From: Galeruca laticollis
Lineage: Eukaryota > Arthropoda > Insecta > Coleoptera > Chrysomelidae
Length of the DNA stretch: 64,000 bases
NCBI GenBank assembly: GCA_963921935.1
Contig: OY998185.1
Location: 63,627,717-63,691,716 of the forward strand
Direction: 5' to 3'
The notes under the pieces are model-generated. The model was not told the origin of the DNA. It saw only the letters and a list, made by a program, of their open reading frames with translations, and did not search any database. Below, piece by piece: positions 1-11,185 of this stretch (its first letter is position 1; each line of letters opens with the position of its first letter). Made by a program: the position numbers and the translations under genes.

Positions 1-1242
1 CTGAACCAAGAAAGTACATTGACTATGAATAATTTTGTTTCGACAAGTTCAAAAGGTAATATTAGTATGAGTTCATGTTAAAAAGACTACATCTACTCCA
101 AATCCATCACAATGGATGAAATTTCCACAGGAAACCGGTAAATTTCTTCGGAATCACTTAAATCCCCCCGTTTATGTAATCCCCCAAAGGATCCCTATTT
201 TCTCCTGGCAGCTTTCTAAATGGATAGCATATTCTTAATACGAAAAAAAGAGGTTAAATACACTGCTTTTCCATTTCTAAGACGTTAAAGTGAAGTGCAG
301 GATAAACCAAATTGAAATGAAATTGAATACGAACACTTTTTTCAGTTAGTTGAAAAATATAAATAAAGTGAAGATACGAAATAAGTTTATGGCTGGAAAT
401 AATTGAAAAGAAATTGTTTTAGTTTTATTTCTAGAACATCCTGATAATATTCTGTAAGTAATATATAAGTCTTACCTTTACATCGAAGTTCGTTTTTTCT
501 CGATTTCTTTAGTGCTGGAAATGACTTTGGGAAGGGAAGGGAGAATTGAGGAAAACACCACCCTTGTAGAAATGAATTACTAAACCGAAAGCACTCCGTA
601 AGGCCAAAATAACCTTTTCCCGAATAAAAAAACCTACTATTAACGAACAATAGGAATTGCAAAATTTTATATCTGATAAAAATTACCGTTGCCAAATCCT
701 CCCCACAAAATTCTTTTATTAAATCAAGTTATGCTGTGACAGAAATTGTGGATTATTTTGACTGAAAATTGAATTAGAAGTTACAAGTGGAGTAACTGAA
801 AGTATAATTTATAGATTAGAAATAGTAGGTGCCATTATTTTAAACATATCGAATCAAATAGTATTATAAAACATAGAAATCAGAAATGAGATTTATAACT
901 TCCTCAAGCTAAATGAATTAACAGTTTTTTTATGGAAATTATTTTCTTCCATCTGCCAATTCAAGTACAGAACAAAAAATAAACTGTCTACTGATGCATC
1001 CATGTTTATTAGAAGAAAACGTAATTGATAATTGTGAAGTGGGACGAATCTTTTACATAGTTTGTATTCCCGGAATATCAAAAACAGAATTATTGAAAGG
1101 TGTTTATATTCAGTATCATGATATGGAAACTTTTTTGCTAACAGCAATTAAGGAGCAAAATTAACAAAGGGGATAAGTGTCAAAATTATTAAAAAAAAAT
1201 GTTTAAATAAAACCTTCTTATACTAAAATAACAAACAGTAAA
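1..1242. other. Intergenic sequence, no gene recognised
   Basis: A+T-rich sequence with short open frames on the minus strand (387-695 and 893-1147). Neither frame shows a family motif or coding-like composition. No transposase, reverse transcriptase or RNA gene is seen here. Confidence 0.5.
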
Positions 1243-1253
1243 CTAACATATTA

Positions 1254-1842
1254 TTAGCCATACAGTTAAAAAGCCTACGTTGCGAATATTTTCTACGTCT
1301 TCATTCTCTTCCAATTTTGAATTTGACTGCAAAACATCGGGGTTATTTTGACACTTGTTGAAGGCAATGTCATTTCTTTTGGTCACCGAAAAATTATTAC
1401 TAGATTTTCTAACTCTGGTTGATATTGATGTTGTACTTAGTGGTTTCACTCCATTGGTCACATCAGATATTTTGGATCTAACCTCAGTTGTCTTATAGGC
1501 GAAACTAATACCATTTTTCACTGTTCTGGAGAGTTTGTCATTAAAATTTTTACTCAAATCGGCTACTGATGTGTGATTTCCGTTATCATCCTCATCATAC
1601 AAATTGTCTATATTAGTATTGTTAGAGTATGCCACACTGTTAGTATAAATAACTTCCATTTAGTCGTTTACCTTTTCAATTGATGTCTTCAACTCTATTG
1701 GGGGTCAACCAATTTTATATTTTGTTTTGGTCAAAGATAATTTATTGCGTATAGGAATCGTATCATTCTCTAGCATAGTCATCTTCTTCGGTATTCCTAT
1801 GAATGGGACATCATCTGACTGGTGGTTATCTATATTTTTTAG
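1254..1842 (-). pseudogene. Partial second copy of the USP2-like pseudogene (N-terminal region)
   Basis: The minus-strand translation starts MEVIYTNSVAYSNNTNIDN and is nearly identical to the part of the larger USP-like pseudogene read at about 5730-5360. The two copies share the segments NHTSVADLSKNFNDKLSRTV, EVRSKISDV and NNPDVLQSNSKLEENEDVE. This copy keeps a short stretch (NGVKPLS) that the larger copy has lost, so neither is a simple truncation of the other. Upstream, toward 1842, the match continues in broken frames. The conserved catalytic domain is absent. It is most likely a segmental duplication of a dead retrocopy, about 4.1 kb away in the same orientation. The region is low-complexity, Ser/Asn/Asp-rich and poorly conserved between species, so the link to a deubiquitinase rests on its duplicate next door. 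Confidence 0.7.
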
Positions 1843-2534
1843 TAGGTGTATTATCTTTTACATTTTCATTTTGATTTGCGTATTATTTTCTTTTTCATGA
1901 GGCTACTTTTCCACTTGATTTTATTGACAATAATATTTGTATATTCAATAATTCCAATCATACGTTTTTATTTGCACTGTAGATTTTTTTCATTATATTA
2001 TTAGTAATCCAATATCATCAGAAAATGTAAGCAGTAATTTCCACATTTCTCCTTCTTTTGAGACCCACACGTACCTTTTTTACTTTAATTATTCCATTGA
2101 ACGAAATTTAAAAAAAAGTATTTTTTTTAAAGAATTATCATCCTGTACACCTTGGCTAACATTAAATTACTAATTTATTATCCTTCGTGAAAAAATATAT
2201 CTGTATTCCAGAAACTAAGTTAACTCGAATTTTCTATATTTATAACTCAAACCTTGGGAATAGATTTTCATAAATATTTTGAATTATTATCTAACTCATC
2301 GAAATGTTGATAAACAAAATTCACAAAATTGAAAACCACTTAAAATGTTTATACGAAAATGAAGGCTTCAATTTGGTAACCACAAATTATACGAAATGTT
2401 TATTTAAAAACATTTAATTCGTTTAAATTTCGATTTATTTTCAAACCAATAATCTCATATACTGAAAGAAATTTCGCTAACTGGATAAAAAAAGTAAAAA
2501 AGTAGATTTGACTTTTCCATTCTTAGACCTTTAC
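1843..2534. other. Unassigned sequence
   Basis: A+T-rich sequence between the pseudogene fragment and the foldback element. No coding or repeat structure is recognised. Confidence 0.4.
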
Positions 2535-3482
2535 ATATACAGGGTGCGGCAGATAAACGGTCAATTAGAAATATCTCGAGAACTAAAGGTATCTGAATTA
2601 TGAAAATTGGCATGAAGGGGTTTTGAATAATGAACTATTTAATGAAAATATTGCCGACACCGGTTATACCGGAAGTTGCACATAACTTTGTAATTTTTAA
2701 TGAAAGACCCTGTATATTTTTCAATTTTAGAGATATTTACGTTATTCTGAACATTTTTTTGTCAATACTTCCTTATACCTATTTTGAACCGTTTTTGAGT
2801 TGTAATGTTTTTTATATGAAAAATACACTTTTTTACCATGTACATAAAATTCAATATCCTATTATGTAATTTGAATAAAAGTTTAAATTTCTTAGGAACT
2901 ATTTGCCACATACCGCTTTATTGTTTACACTGTGAAGTTACCTTTTTTTATTATACAGGGTGCTGTCAAAATTGGAATAAAAACGGAATCCACAATCTTC
3001 GCGTAATTCCTTCGTTTCAAATGGGACACCCTGTATGTGATTATTTATCTTGGAAGAATACGTTGCCCACTATCGATATGTATTACTATTCCCTATACCT
3101 TTCTCCTGCAGTTTTCAAATAATTCAGCTTTATACATTTTTGTCACAAAAAATTAATTTATAATTGTAAAAAAAGTGTAATTTTCATATAAAAAACATTA
3201 CAACTCAAAAATGGTTCAAAATAGATATAAGGAAGTATTGACAAAAAAATGTTCAGAATAACGTAAATATTTCTAAAATTGAAAAATATACAGGATCTTT
3301 CATTAAAAATTACTAAGTTATGTGCAACTTCCGGTATAACTGGAAGTAGAACGGTGACGGCAATATTTTCATGAAATAGCTCATTATTCAAAACCCCTTC
3401 ATGCCAATTTTCATAATTCTGATACCTGTAGTTCTCAAGATATTTCTAATTGACCGTTTATCTGCCGCACCCTGTATATATT
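2535..3482. mobile_element. Foldback MITE with arms of about 300 bp (Tc1/mariner-like, TA ends)
   Basis: The ends are inverted copies of each other: the left reads tatacagggtgcggcagat and the right reads atctgccgcaccctgtata. The inverted match continues with few differences for about 300 bp on each side (about 2537-2838 against 3168-3478) around a loop of about 330 bp. The outer TA suggests TA target duplication, as for Tc1/mariner-derived MITEs. A palindromic block around ttataccggaagt lies inside each arm. The loop holds a further small pair of sites (tacagggtg at 2955 and caccctgta at 3028). Short open frames inside the arms are artefacts of the repeat. No transposase is encoded. Confidence 0.8.
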
Positions 3483-3639
3483 TAAATCAGAAAATCAAAA
3501 CATATGTTTCTTTGGTAATTATCGACCGTACTATTAGGTCAGTATAAGAATTAAAACTCTATATTCCCATATTCAATATTTCGCCATTGTTTAATAGCTT
3601 CATCAGGAGACAAGATTTTAAGAGTCGATAAAATTTGAT

Positions 3640-3885
3640 GTACACCATGTCAAGCTAGCTTGCGGTATTTTGTTATCGTGACTGCATAGGTTGAGAATAC
3701 TGTTTCGTACAAATATGTTGTTGATAACGGTAGACGCATATATAGCGTCATTTTAACAAGCATTGGATATTCATCACGAATTCTACACCAAAAAACGTTC
3801 AAAGGTTTCAATTTGAATAGTGACTCCATACTTGTATCTGACGACATTTCTAAAAGATATTCATATATCTCGTTTGACATACTTT
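3640..3885 (-). pseudogene. hAT transposase C-terminal dimerisation fragment (ZBED/FAM200-like)
   Basis: The minus-strand translation contains FWCRIRDEYPMLVKM followed by LPLSTTYLYETVFST and ITKYRK. This matches the hAT C-terminal pattern seen in domesticated ZBED5/FAM200/SCAND3-type proteins (FW..v..EYP.L...A...LLPFSTTYLCE.gFS....iKtKyR). About 75 residues remain. The expected Cys in the TTYLCE block is Tyr here. No N-terminal zinc finger or catalytic region is visible nearby. It is a broken fragment without obvious terminal repeats. Family-level assignment is fairly secure because of the LPLSTTYL signature. Confidence 0.7.
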
Positions 3886-4031
3886 CCGGCTTTAAACAAG
3901 CACATTTTATTGATATTTAAAAGGATACAATGTATATATGAATATATAAATAAATTTTGCAGAAAAAAAACCAAATAAGACATTGGTTCACAATGAAAAT
4001 ATACAATTCAAAAACTAATAAAACAAAATTA

Positions 4032-6188
4032 TTAAACTTGAAGGTGGGATTTTGTGTCATCTTGTTCATAAAAGAGAACATATGCTTCTCCACTGACTAA
4101 AGATTTCCACGATATTAATAGCACCCTTGAATCGTTATATTCGTGCCACTGTCCTGTGTAGGGATGTCGGCAATATGCTGTGTAGTGACCATTATAAGTG
4201 GTTCCACAGTGATTTGATATAGCGTAGAGGTTGTACATACAAGGTGCCACATTATCAGCCGCGTAATGGCTCATATCAAGCCCTTCTATTGGAAAAGCTA
4301 TTGAAACATTAAGTTTTCCACTAAATCTTTCTGTTTACGAAAAGCGCTTCAGATGAATAACCAATATTTTCGGAAATTTAAGAATTGAGAATGATTTAAT
4401 GCATCATCTTCGTTCCTTACATTTCGAACAAGTCGTAATTGACCTGTTTTTTGGGGTATCGAAAGGTATAAATCCCAAAAGAGATCGTAGGTAACTGAAC
4501 AGTGACCACAGTGTGTGCACTTGATTGATGATTTTAATTGACCGACAAAGTTATCCACAATCTTGGAGTTGTCCATTCTCGCGTATCTTAATCAAAATTC
4601 TTGTGATTTCTCGATATCACCAAATTTGTCATCAATTTCTGTTAATATGGGCTTTGGTTTTTCATATACCTTGTTAATATCTTCGTGAAGTCCTGCTAAT
4701 GGGTAACGAAGAAACTCCTGTGCATCATGTTGCGTGTATCCCATGAACCTTGAAGTAAATCGCTGAATCAGACTTTTCAATGATACTGTATTTACCACTC
4801 TGTCTGAACCGTCTTCAGACCAAAGCTCTTGAATAACTTCAGCTTTAATTAGTGTTCCTTTCATGCTAGATATGTTTATGTTAATATCTCTTATGTATGC
4901 GTCTTTCTTTAGATATTCTAATATCTACCTTGTGTTTGATAGGCATTGGATAATACTATTCATCAAACATGTGTTACCAATATTTTTTAGGCCTTTGAGA
5001 CCCAAAGATTCTTGAGGAAAACCCTTTATGGATCTGATTGTGGAGATATTGTGAAGAGCTCTTTCGCAACTGCTATCATTGTACGAATAATCTCGTATTG
5101 ATGTTGTTTACTATCGAATTGGTAGTAGATATTACGGATTTGGAAAGTTTGGATGATGTCGATAGATCATTGGTCTGGATCACTTTGTTAATATATTCCT
5201 TGTTATCTACATCATTTTTAGACGTGTCCTTCTGTTCTTGTTGAGTATCATTCCCTTTCTGATAATCTTCAATCGAAAATGAAATGTATGAAGCGAAGTT
5301 GTTAACACTAGGATTATTTTTAGAAAGAGAGTTGATGTTTATTGATTCCATTGAAACCATTATTTGTTCTACGTCATCATTCTCGTCCAATTTTGAATTT
5401 GACTGCAAAACATCGCGGTTATTTTGACACTTGTTGGAGGCAATAACACTTTTTTGGGTCACCGAAAAATGATTACTAGATTTTTTAACTCTGGTTGATA
5501 TAGATTTTGTACTTATTGGTTTCAGGTCACATCAGATATTTTGGATCTAACCTCAGTTGTCTTATAGGCGAGACTAATATCATTTTTTACTGTTCTGGAG
5601 AGTTTGTCATTAAAATTTTTACTCAAATCGGCTACTGATGTGTGATTTCCGTTATCATCTTCATCATACAAATTGTCTATATTAGTATCGTTAGAGTATG
5701 CCACACTGTTAGTATAAATAACTTCCATTTGGTCGTTTACCTTTTTATTTGATGTCTCCAACTCTATTTGGGGTAAATCAGTTTTACATTTTGTTTTGGT
5801 CAAAGATAATTTATTCCTTAGTCATCTTCTTCGATATTCCTATGAATGGGACATCATCTGGCTGGTGGTTATCTATATTTTTTAGTACACTGAGCCCCAA
5901 AATCTTGTTGGAGGCATAATTTATAAAATTGTCAACGCATGTATTATCAGAAGGCACACATTCTGAAGAAGGGAATGAAGATGTTAGATAGGAATTTCGG
6001 AAAAAGCAAAGATCACATGTTTTAGGGTCTGTAATGTGAGAAAGATTGAAAGTGGTAGAAGAATTAGGTTTCTTATGATTAGGTTTCATAAAAAGTTCTT
6101 CTAGATGCTTAGAACGGGGAAACGTACCGAGAAAAGATGAAGCGTTTCCTCTTTGAATTACAACACTTATTTTTTGCATAAAGAACAA
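4032..6188 (-). pseudogene. USP2-like ubiquitin hydrolase processed pseudogene
   Basis: On the minus strand, reading down from 6188, there is a Ser/Asn-rich N-terminal region and then a USP catalytic domain without introns. The Cys box reads GLKGLKNIGNTCLMNSI (about 4950-5000). It is followed by the block with FMGYTQHDAQEFLRY (about 4700), the finger start KCTHCGHCSV (about 4500), FPKILVIHLKRFS (about 4330), and the His box NGHYTAYCRHPYTGQWHEYNDS (about 4200-4120). This order and wording match the USP2/USP21 group, cysteine proteases that remove ubiquitin. Defects are clear. There is a TAG after the LSNTR of the Cys box, a TGA replacing a Trp at 4592-4594, another stop just after LKRFS, several frameshifts, and loss of the second half of the zinc ribbon. 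The absence of introns across the whole domain points to a retrocopy. Part of its N-terminal region is duplicated at 1254-1842. Confidence 0.85.
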
Positions 6189-6329
6189 AGTGGCTCTTGA
6201 ATCATTGGTTTCTACTGATATTTTTTACCGATTTCTTCAATGAATTTTAAAGCTTCATGACCGAAAATACCAGTTTTCAATTGCTACAAGAATAAAAATG
6301 TAAATGTTCTTCAAATTTTTGTATTTATT

Positions 6330-7510
6330 GATTTTGAAAGTTTCGCCTTGTTAAGCTGCAGCGCCAGCGGAAGTAGAAGTGGATCATACATGGGACGGAG
6401 CCCAAGTGTTAGTGCAAGTGAAATCCCATATAACTGATTTTCTGCGTTGCGATGGAATGAGGGTGATACCATCTGGACGTTTACCGTCGTCGCGGCAAGC
6501 ATCTAACGGTTCCAACGAACAGGGAATCTTCGCAGATGACAGGCCTCGTTTGATTAGGTCAGTTACTGAAGAATGACGTGAAAAACGGCCGGCACTTAAT
6601 TTGCAGCTTTGGGCGTGTCTACCATATCCATCAACATCAGCTCCGCAACGATAGCGATGTTTTACACAAATTTGACAACCTAAACGGAGACCAATAGAAA
6701 TACGGAAACTTTCGTCATCTAAAAGCGTACCTAATGGGGCCGACGGTTATAGCGTTCAACCATGCTCCTGATTCCTTTGAAAATGCTGCATTCAAACGAG
6801 CCTTGTCTGATAAATTAATAGCTTTCTGAAGCAGATTTTCTTTCTCTATGTTCAATAAAGGAATATCCCAGGATTTTTGAAAGGATTTATAATCATCGGG
6901 TATAACTTTGTTAGACTTTAATGACCAAATATTTTCTGCCTCCAATAATAGAGGGTCTTGTGTGTGGAATAATATAGGCACAATGTAATTAATGAAATTT
7001 TTTGAACTATTTAATGATGACAAAACAGAAGGAAGAGCTACTGAAACGATTGAGCGAATTCCTAAACCACCATATGAAACAGGTTGTGAAGCTCTTTTCC
7101 AAGAAATGTCCTTTAATTTAATGTTAATGAATGACTCTAATGAATGACGAATGGTATTGTCAAAATTGATTAAGATATCATTATGTAACCAGGTCGGACT
7201 ACATCTTACATTAATTCCAAAATTAACAGGCAATTATTGAGAAGGTAATAAGCAATATGTGTCGGTAACTAGGATAAACGAGATGACATTTTTTTGAAAA
7301 AAATTAGTTTTTCATTGAAAGCTGATAGAAAGGATTCGTTTAATAAAGGAGCACCTAATAGAAATAAATCTTGTCTGTTGGTAATTGTTATGCCTGGTGC
7401 TACAGAATTAAATTTATCAATGGTTAGATTATTTGGTGATTCTAAGAAAAAACAAAAACATCAAAGTTGGAATAATAAAACAACACAACACCCTGAATCT
7501 CATTAACGAC
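6330..7510 (-). pseudogene. Non-LTR retrotransposon C-terminal remnant with zinc and PD-(D/E)XK-like nuclease region
   Basis: Translation of the minus strand from about 7510 gives pieces typical of the region after the reverse transcriptase in some insect LINEs: LGAPLLNESFLSAFNEK, then WKRASQPVSYGGLGIRS, then ESGAWLNAI. After a frameshift near 6730 it continues with DDESFRISIGLRLGCQIC, a Cys/His cluster (C-x2-C-x6-C, later H-x3-C), HSSVTDLIKRGL, and DGKRPDGITLIPSQ followed by VIWDFTCTNTWA. The RPDG...WD.T spacing resembles a PD-(D/E)XK restriction-like endonuclease core. The RT core itself is missing, and the copy is frameshifted and 5'-truncated. A plus-strand open frame at 7294-7506 and another at 6379-6576 are its antisense shadows. 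Clade assignment is uncertain. Confidence 0.7.
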
Positions 7511-8887
7511 AAAACTTGTCACACATGTTTATGAGAACTTTTCGTCTTAAAATGGAAGCGCCCACTACAATATTTTAGATTACTTAAGAAACACCCGTAT
7601 ATAATGAGAACGTATATTAATGTGGAATATGTACTGTTTATTTTTTGTATAAGTTTCATTAAATATTTTTTATGTCTATTCTATCTAGAACGCACAATAG
7701 AGAAGATCTTTAACGATGACACTGATCTGAAAACTTTTACAGTCATGATGGATTCCTCACTACTTCATTATCTCTTTAGATTCCTTATTCTTTCGATATG
7801 AGCTTCATTACGTTACATCTAAGTCTAGCATTTCAAGTGATTTCAAGACTTTTTTTAAAATTTCTTGTTCACACTTTTCTTTTTGAAATTCTGTTTCAAA
7901 TTTTTTTTTCAAAATTTAGAGCCTAACTTTTCACGGGATTCGAATTATTCAAGAGTATAAAAAAAACTCCATCAGCCTCACACGGCTCAATTGAGTTCAA
8001 GACCAATATCCTTGGAATTGTTTATAATATAGACAAGAGACTTGAACACTGAATTAGTATCACCACATAAAGAACCATCATCAAGGTACCAAGCATTGAA
8101 TTCTGTGTAAATGAGGATTGGAATTTGTATAAGCTTATTGTATTCTAAATATCATCCAGCCGAAAAGGGTATTTTTGAACTTTTATTACTGGTTTATGAC
8201 ATTGAAACATGAGAATTTACGACATCCGATAAAATTATTTGTCGCTTAGAAATATATTGTGGAGTTTAGGTAGTTTTAATAAATGTATTTTTTTCGCCGA
8301 TTTCGCCCAATGGCGTATCGGCCAAACATATTGGATGTATTTCCAACACAGAGTAGAACAACCAAATGAAGTAAATTCACTAGTTCTGTTATTATTCGTT
8401 TTTATAGAAAAGCCTGAGACACGCCATTTTCTAATTCTACAATGACATCTTGCGAAAATATCATGCCTAAATTATTTAACCCCCTTCAGGTGACAAATGC
8501 AACCTATAAATTGGAGAAATAGGGGCATGTAATACTTTATTCGAAAGGCCTTTTCTATATCCCCTCAAAACAGCTATGGTTTTCAATTAGTCTTTTGGAA
8601 TTGAGGTACCGACGGATGAAAAAAAACATAATCTTTTGATCCTACTACATGGAACATGATTTCCTATTCCCGCTACGTCAAGCGTTATCTCCTGATACCG
8701 AATCTCACCTGGAATATGATCTCTAAATACCGAATATCACTTGGAACATGAGCTCCTATTCCCGCACGTCAAGCATGATTTTCCGATACCGAATATTACT
8801 TGGAACATGATCTTCTGATCCAAATCTCACAGTTATTTATATCAAGCGATTTACGTTGAGTCTAATTATGTTTTATTTATGTTACAG
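7511..8887. other. Upstream or first-intron sequence of trpgamma
   Basis: No coding sequence is recognised. It ends with a polypyrimidine-poor but acceptable splice acceptor (tttatttatgttacag, AG at 8886-8887). That implies at least one noncoding exon further upstream which I cannot place. Degenerate repeats occur near 8645-8820. Confidence 0.4.
8645..8820. repeat. Degenerate tandem repeat, unit about 92 bp
   Basis: The motif tggaacatga.ctcctattcccgc followed by acgtcaagc and gataccgaat recurs twice. Shorter partial copies beginning tggaa(c/t)atgatct lie between and after. It lies 70-240 bp upstream of trpgamma exon 1. No function can be assigned. Confidence 0.5.
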
Positions 8888-9018
8888 AGACACAGTATCC
8901 ATGGTATGATGGAAGAGGAGAACGTCATAAGACCACATCAGGAAATCGCACAGCTAACACTAGACGAAAAGAAGTTTTTGCTAGCCGTCGAGAGAGGAGA
9001 TGTGGCATCAACGAGAAG
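8888..9018 (+). CDS. trpgamma: TRPgamma channel, exon with start codon (residues 1-37)
   Basis: The exon lies between an acceptor (tgttacag|AGA) and a donor (AG|gtaact). The first Met is at 8906 (ATGATGG). The translation MMEEENVIRPHQEIAQLTLD then EKKFLLAVERGDVASTR matches the N-terminus of insect TRPgamma almost residue for residue. That match decides the start, although the frame is open back to the acceptor, so 8888-8905 is taken as 5' UTR. The exon holds the beginning of the ankyrin-repeat region (EKKFLLAVERGD). It ends with two bases of an Arg codon that is completed by the first base of the next exon. TRPC channels are plasma-membrane, Ca2+-permeable cation channels acting downstream of phospholipase C. 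TRPgamma is distinguished here from its paralogue TRPL by the EEN.IRPHQEI motif. Confidence 0.9.
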
Positions 9019-9454
9019 GTAACTAAAAATATAGTAAAAACCAAATAAAGTTGCGTTTACGTCATCATTGTGAACATTTGTAGCGTTATCAGAGTGTTCA
9101 CGAAATATGGAAATTAACAGAAAATAACTGAAGTCGACAAAAAACGTAAATGTAGAAAATTTCACAATATTATAAATGAAAACTACAAAATTATCGATAG
9201 TTTGATAGTTTTCGTTTAATATAGTGTGAAGTTTTTTCATTTACGTTTTTTGTTAATTAAATTTATGAATAGATTTCACAAAGTAAGGAATTCTAGAATA
9301 AAAGTGGTAAGGTTAATACTGACTTACCAAATCTTTTAATAAATAAATATAATAAAAATACAAGCAATAAAATAAAATATGTTTAATAATGAACGTATTA
9401 TCAAAGGCATTGAACAAATCAACATATTGTGAAATGAAACTAGGCAGATTCAAA

Positions 9455-11185
9455 TTATTGTTCATTATCTTCATCTGATTCAACATCAATGTCACTCTCT
9501 TCACTATTAAAATTTATAACTATCGGACTAATTTCTGGACGATCAAATATTCTTTCCCTCTCATACCATTTAAATATCTCTCTTCCAGTATATTGTATAG
9601 AATTTTTCCACATATCAGGAGTTATCATGTGCAGTGCCTCGTGCCACATGTTCAGGCAGTTATTCGCACTGTTACCATCCCTACCAGTATGCCTATTGTA
9701 GTAATTTTTTGCTATGCTCCAAATTAATTCGATAGAGTCGAATATGCAATGGTAAGGAGGAAGACGTAAAACTTTCTGCTCTGCCATATCGTCAACTATA
9801 TACTTGATTGGTGCCTTATTTCTAAAAAATGTTTAAAATAAATGGCAATAAGTAAGAATATATCTGAAAAAATTGACTGTCTCGACCCTTACTTCGTGGA
9901 ATATGCTCATATTAGTGTTTTTAAATGAAACTCAAGGTCTCTAGTTAATTCCACAATATAATACAAGTTAGAATTTTCAATAACTTGTATTATATTGTGG
10001 AATTAACTAGAGACCTTGAGTTTCATTTAAAAACACCAAGAATATATCTGTATATTTACTGAGAAACGATCTACATCAGTTCTGTTTTGAACATCAGAGA
10101 ACATGTCAGAATAGGGAATGTTTTTTTCTGTCAACCATTACTGAATAGCACATTTTAACCATTCTGTATTTGGAGTTTTATGCAATAACATGCTGTGATA
10201 AGGTTGATTATCAAGTATACTTATAGAAGTATTCTCTAAATTTTGCAGCAACTGATATTCAAATCATTTCAAGAAATTTGTCTGGTTTATTTCCCCATGA
10301 TAATCATTAAGTTGGGTTTTCGAACAAAATATTGCTTCAATAAATCCGTTTTCATTTCCAGCATGGAGTATAATATATCTGTAATAATATTATTTAAATA
10401 ATGTTTAAGTAACCACTTATTTTTTGCAATACAACAAACCTTTTGCCATCCGTTTTAGTGGTTTTAACACTCTTGATATTTTCATTTTGCCATGAATGAC
10501 CTATGATGCCATTTTGAAATATCCAGGTTTCATCGATGAGCACAAATTGGTATATACCTTCGTCCTTCGCTTCTTTATAATATCTTAAGAATTCTACTCT
10601 TTTCAAAACTACATTAGGTAATTCCATAAGTCCTCGTCGTGGATTATCCTTCATCCACTTATACCCAAGTTCTTTGAGCAATCTATTTAAAGAAGTGGTA
10701 CTACCATTAAATAATTCTTTTTCTTTTAGTTGGGACCACAATGATTGAATCGTTATGTGCTGTTCTAAGAGCATACAGAAATAAAAATGTGTTAAATATA
10801 CAATTGTCGTAATTATACTTACTTCTCTAGTACATGTTGTAAATGGTATCACGAATAGAGATTGTATTTAAAGTTTCTGCATTTGTTACTCATTTATGAG
10901 CGCAACGTTTTTTCTTTGGTGACTCAAACTCTTCACCTTTTTTTTTGTTTGACAAATTTTGCTTACTGTTCTTACACTGATTTTTAAAGCAGCAGCTACA
11001 CGCTAAAATAATAGAAATTTTCGTATAGTAAAGTAAGGATACTTTATTCACGTATTACCTACCTCTTGTACAGCATTTAAGGGCAACTAAGGACCATTAT
11101 TATTCCTTTATTGTTCAAAATAATTTACTAATGAAGCCACCAGATTTTTTGCATCGGCTGTTCAGCTGTTTGGGCATTTTAACAA
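9455..11185 (-). pseudogene. Tc1/IS630-type (DDE_3) transposase pseudogene with retained introns
   Basis: The minus strand from about 11185 encodes an N-terminal helix-turn-helix part (VAAALKISVRTVSKI, then KKKGEEFESPKKKR), LFNGSTTSLNRLLKELGYKW, and the catalytic blocks: first Asp in VLIDETWIF, second Asp in SILDNQPYHS, and Glu in LRLPPYHCIFDSIELIW. Clean GT..AG breaks interrupt the protein at conserved joins: before VAAALK, between CTRE and QHITIQSLW, between DGKR and YIILHAGNENGF, and before NKAPIKYIVDDMAEQK. So the source gene had introns. In-frame stops (FLK*FEY, AIQ*WLTEK) show it is dead. A 171-bp PLE-terminal foldback sits in the last intron. No terminal inverted repeats were identified, so the full transposon limits are unknown. 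Confidence 0.8.
9867..10037. mobile_element. Penelope-terminal (pLTR) foldback insertion with 13-bp target duplication
   Basis: A 171-bp insert is made of two inverted copies of the PLE terminal sequence (gaaactcaaggtctctagtt... and its complement). The left copy is longer and includes gactgtctcgacccttactt. It is flanked by a perfect 13-bp direct repeat, aagaatatatctg, at 9854-9866 and 10038-10050. It lies in an intron of the transposase pseudogene. It has no coding capacity. A near-identical unit lies at 36023-36169. Confidence 0.85.

Noticed and set aside
4955..5000. Possibility that the stop after the USP Cys box is a spliced intron (aggtag...)
   Set aside because: The protein continues in the same frame with no missing residues (NTR*ILEYLKK), so there is no intron; it is a nonsense change.
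6379..6576. Plus-strand open frame of 65 codons
   Set aside because: Antisense to the LINE nuclease-like region (HSSVTDLIKRGL, KRPDGITLIPSQ).
7294..7506. Plus-strand open frame of 70 codons
   Set aside because: It is antisense to the LINE remnant, whose minus-strand reading (LGAPLLNESFLSAFNEK) is clearly the coding one.
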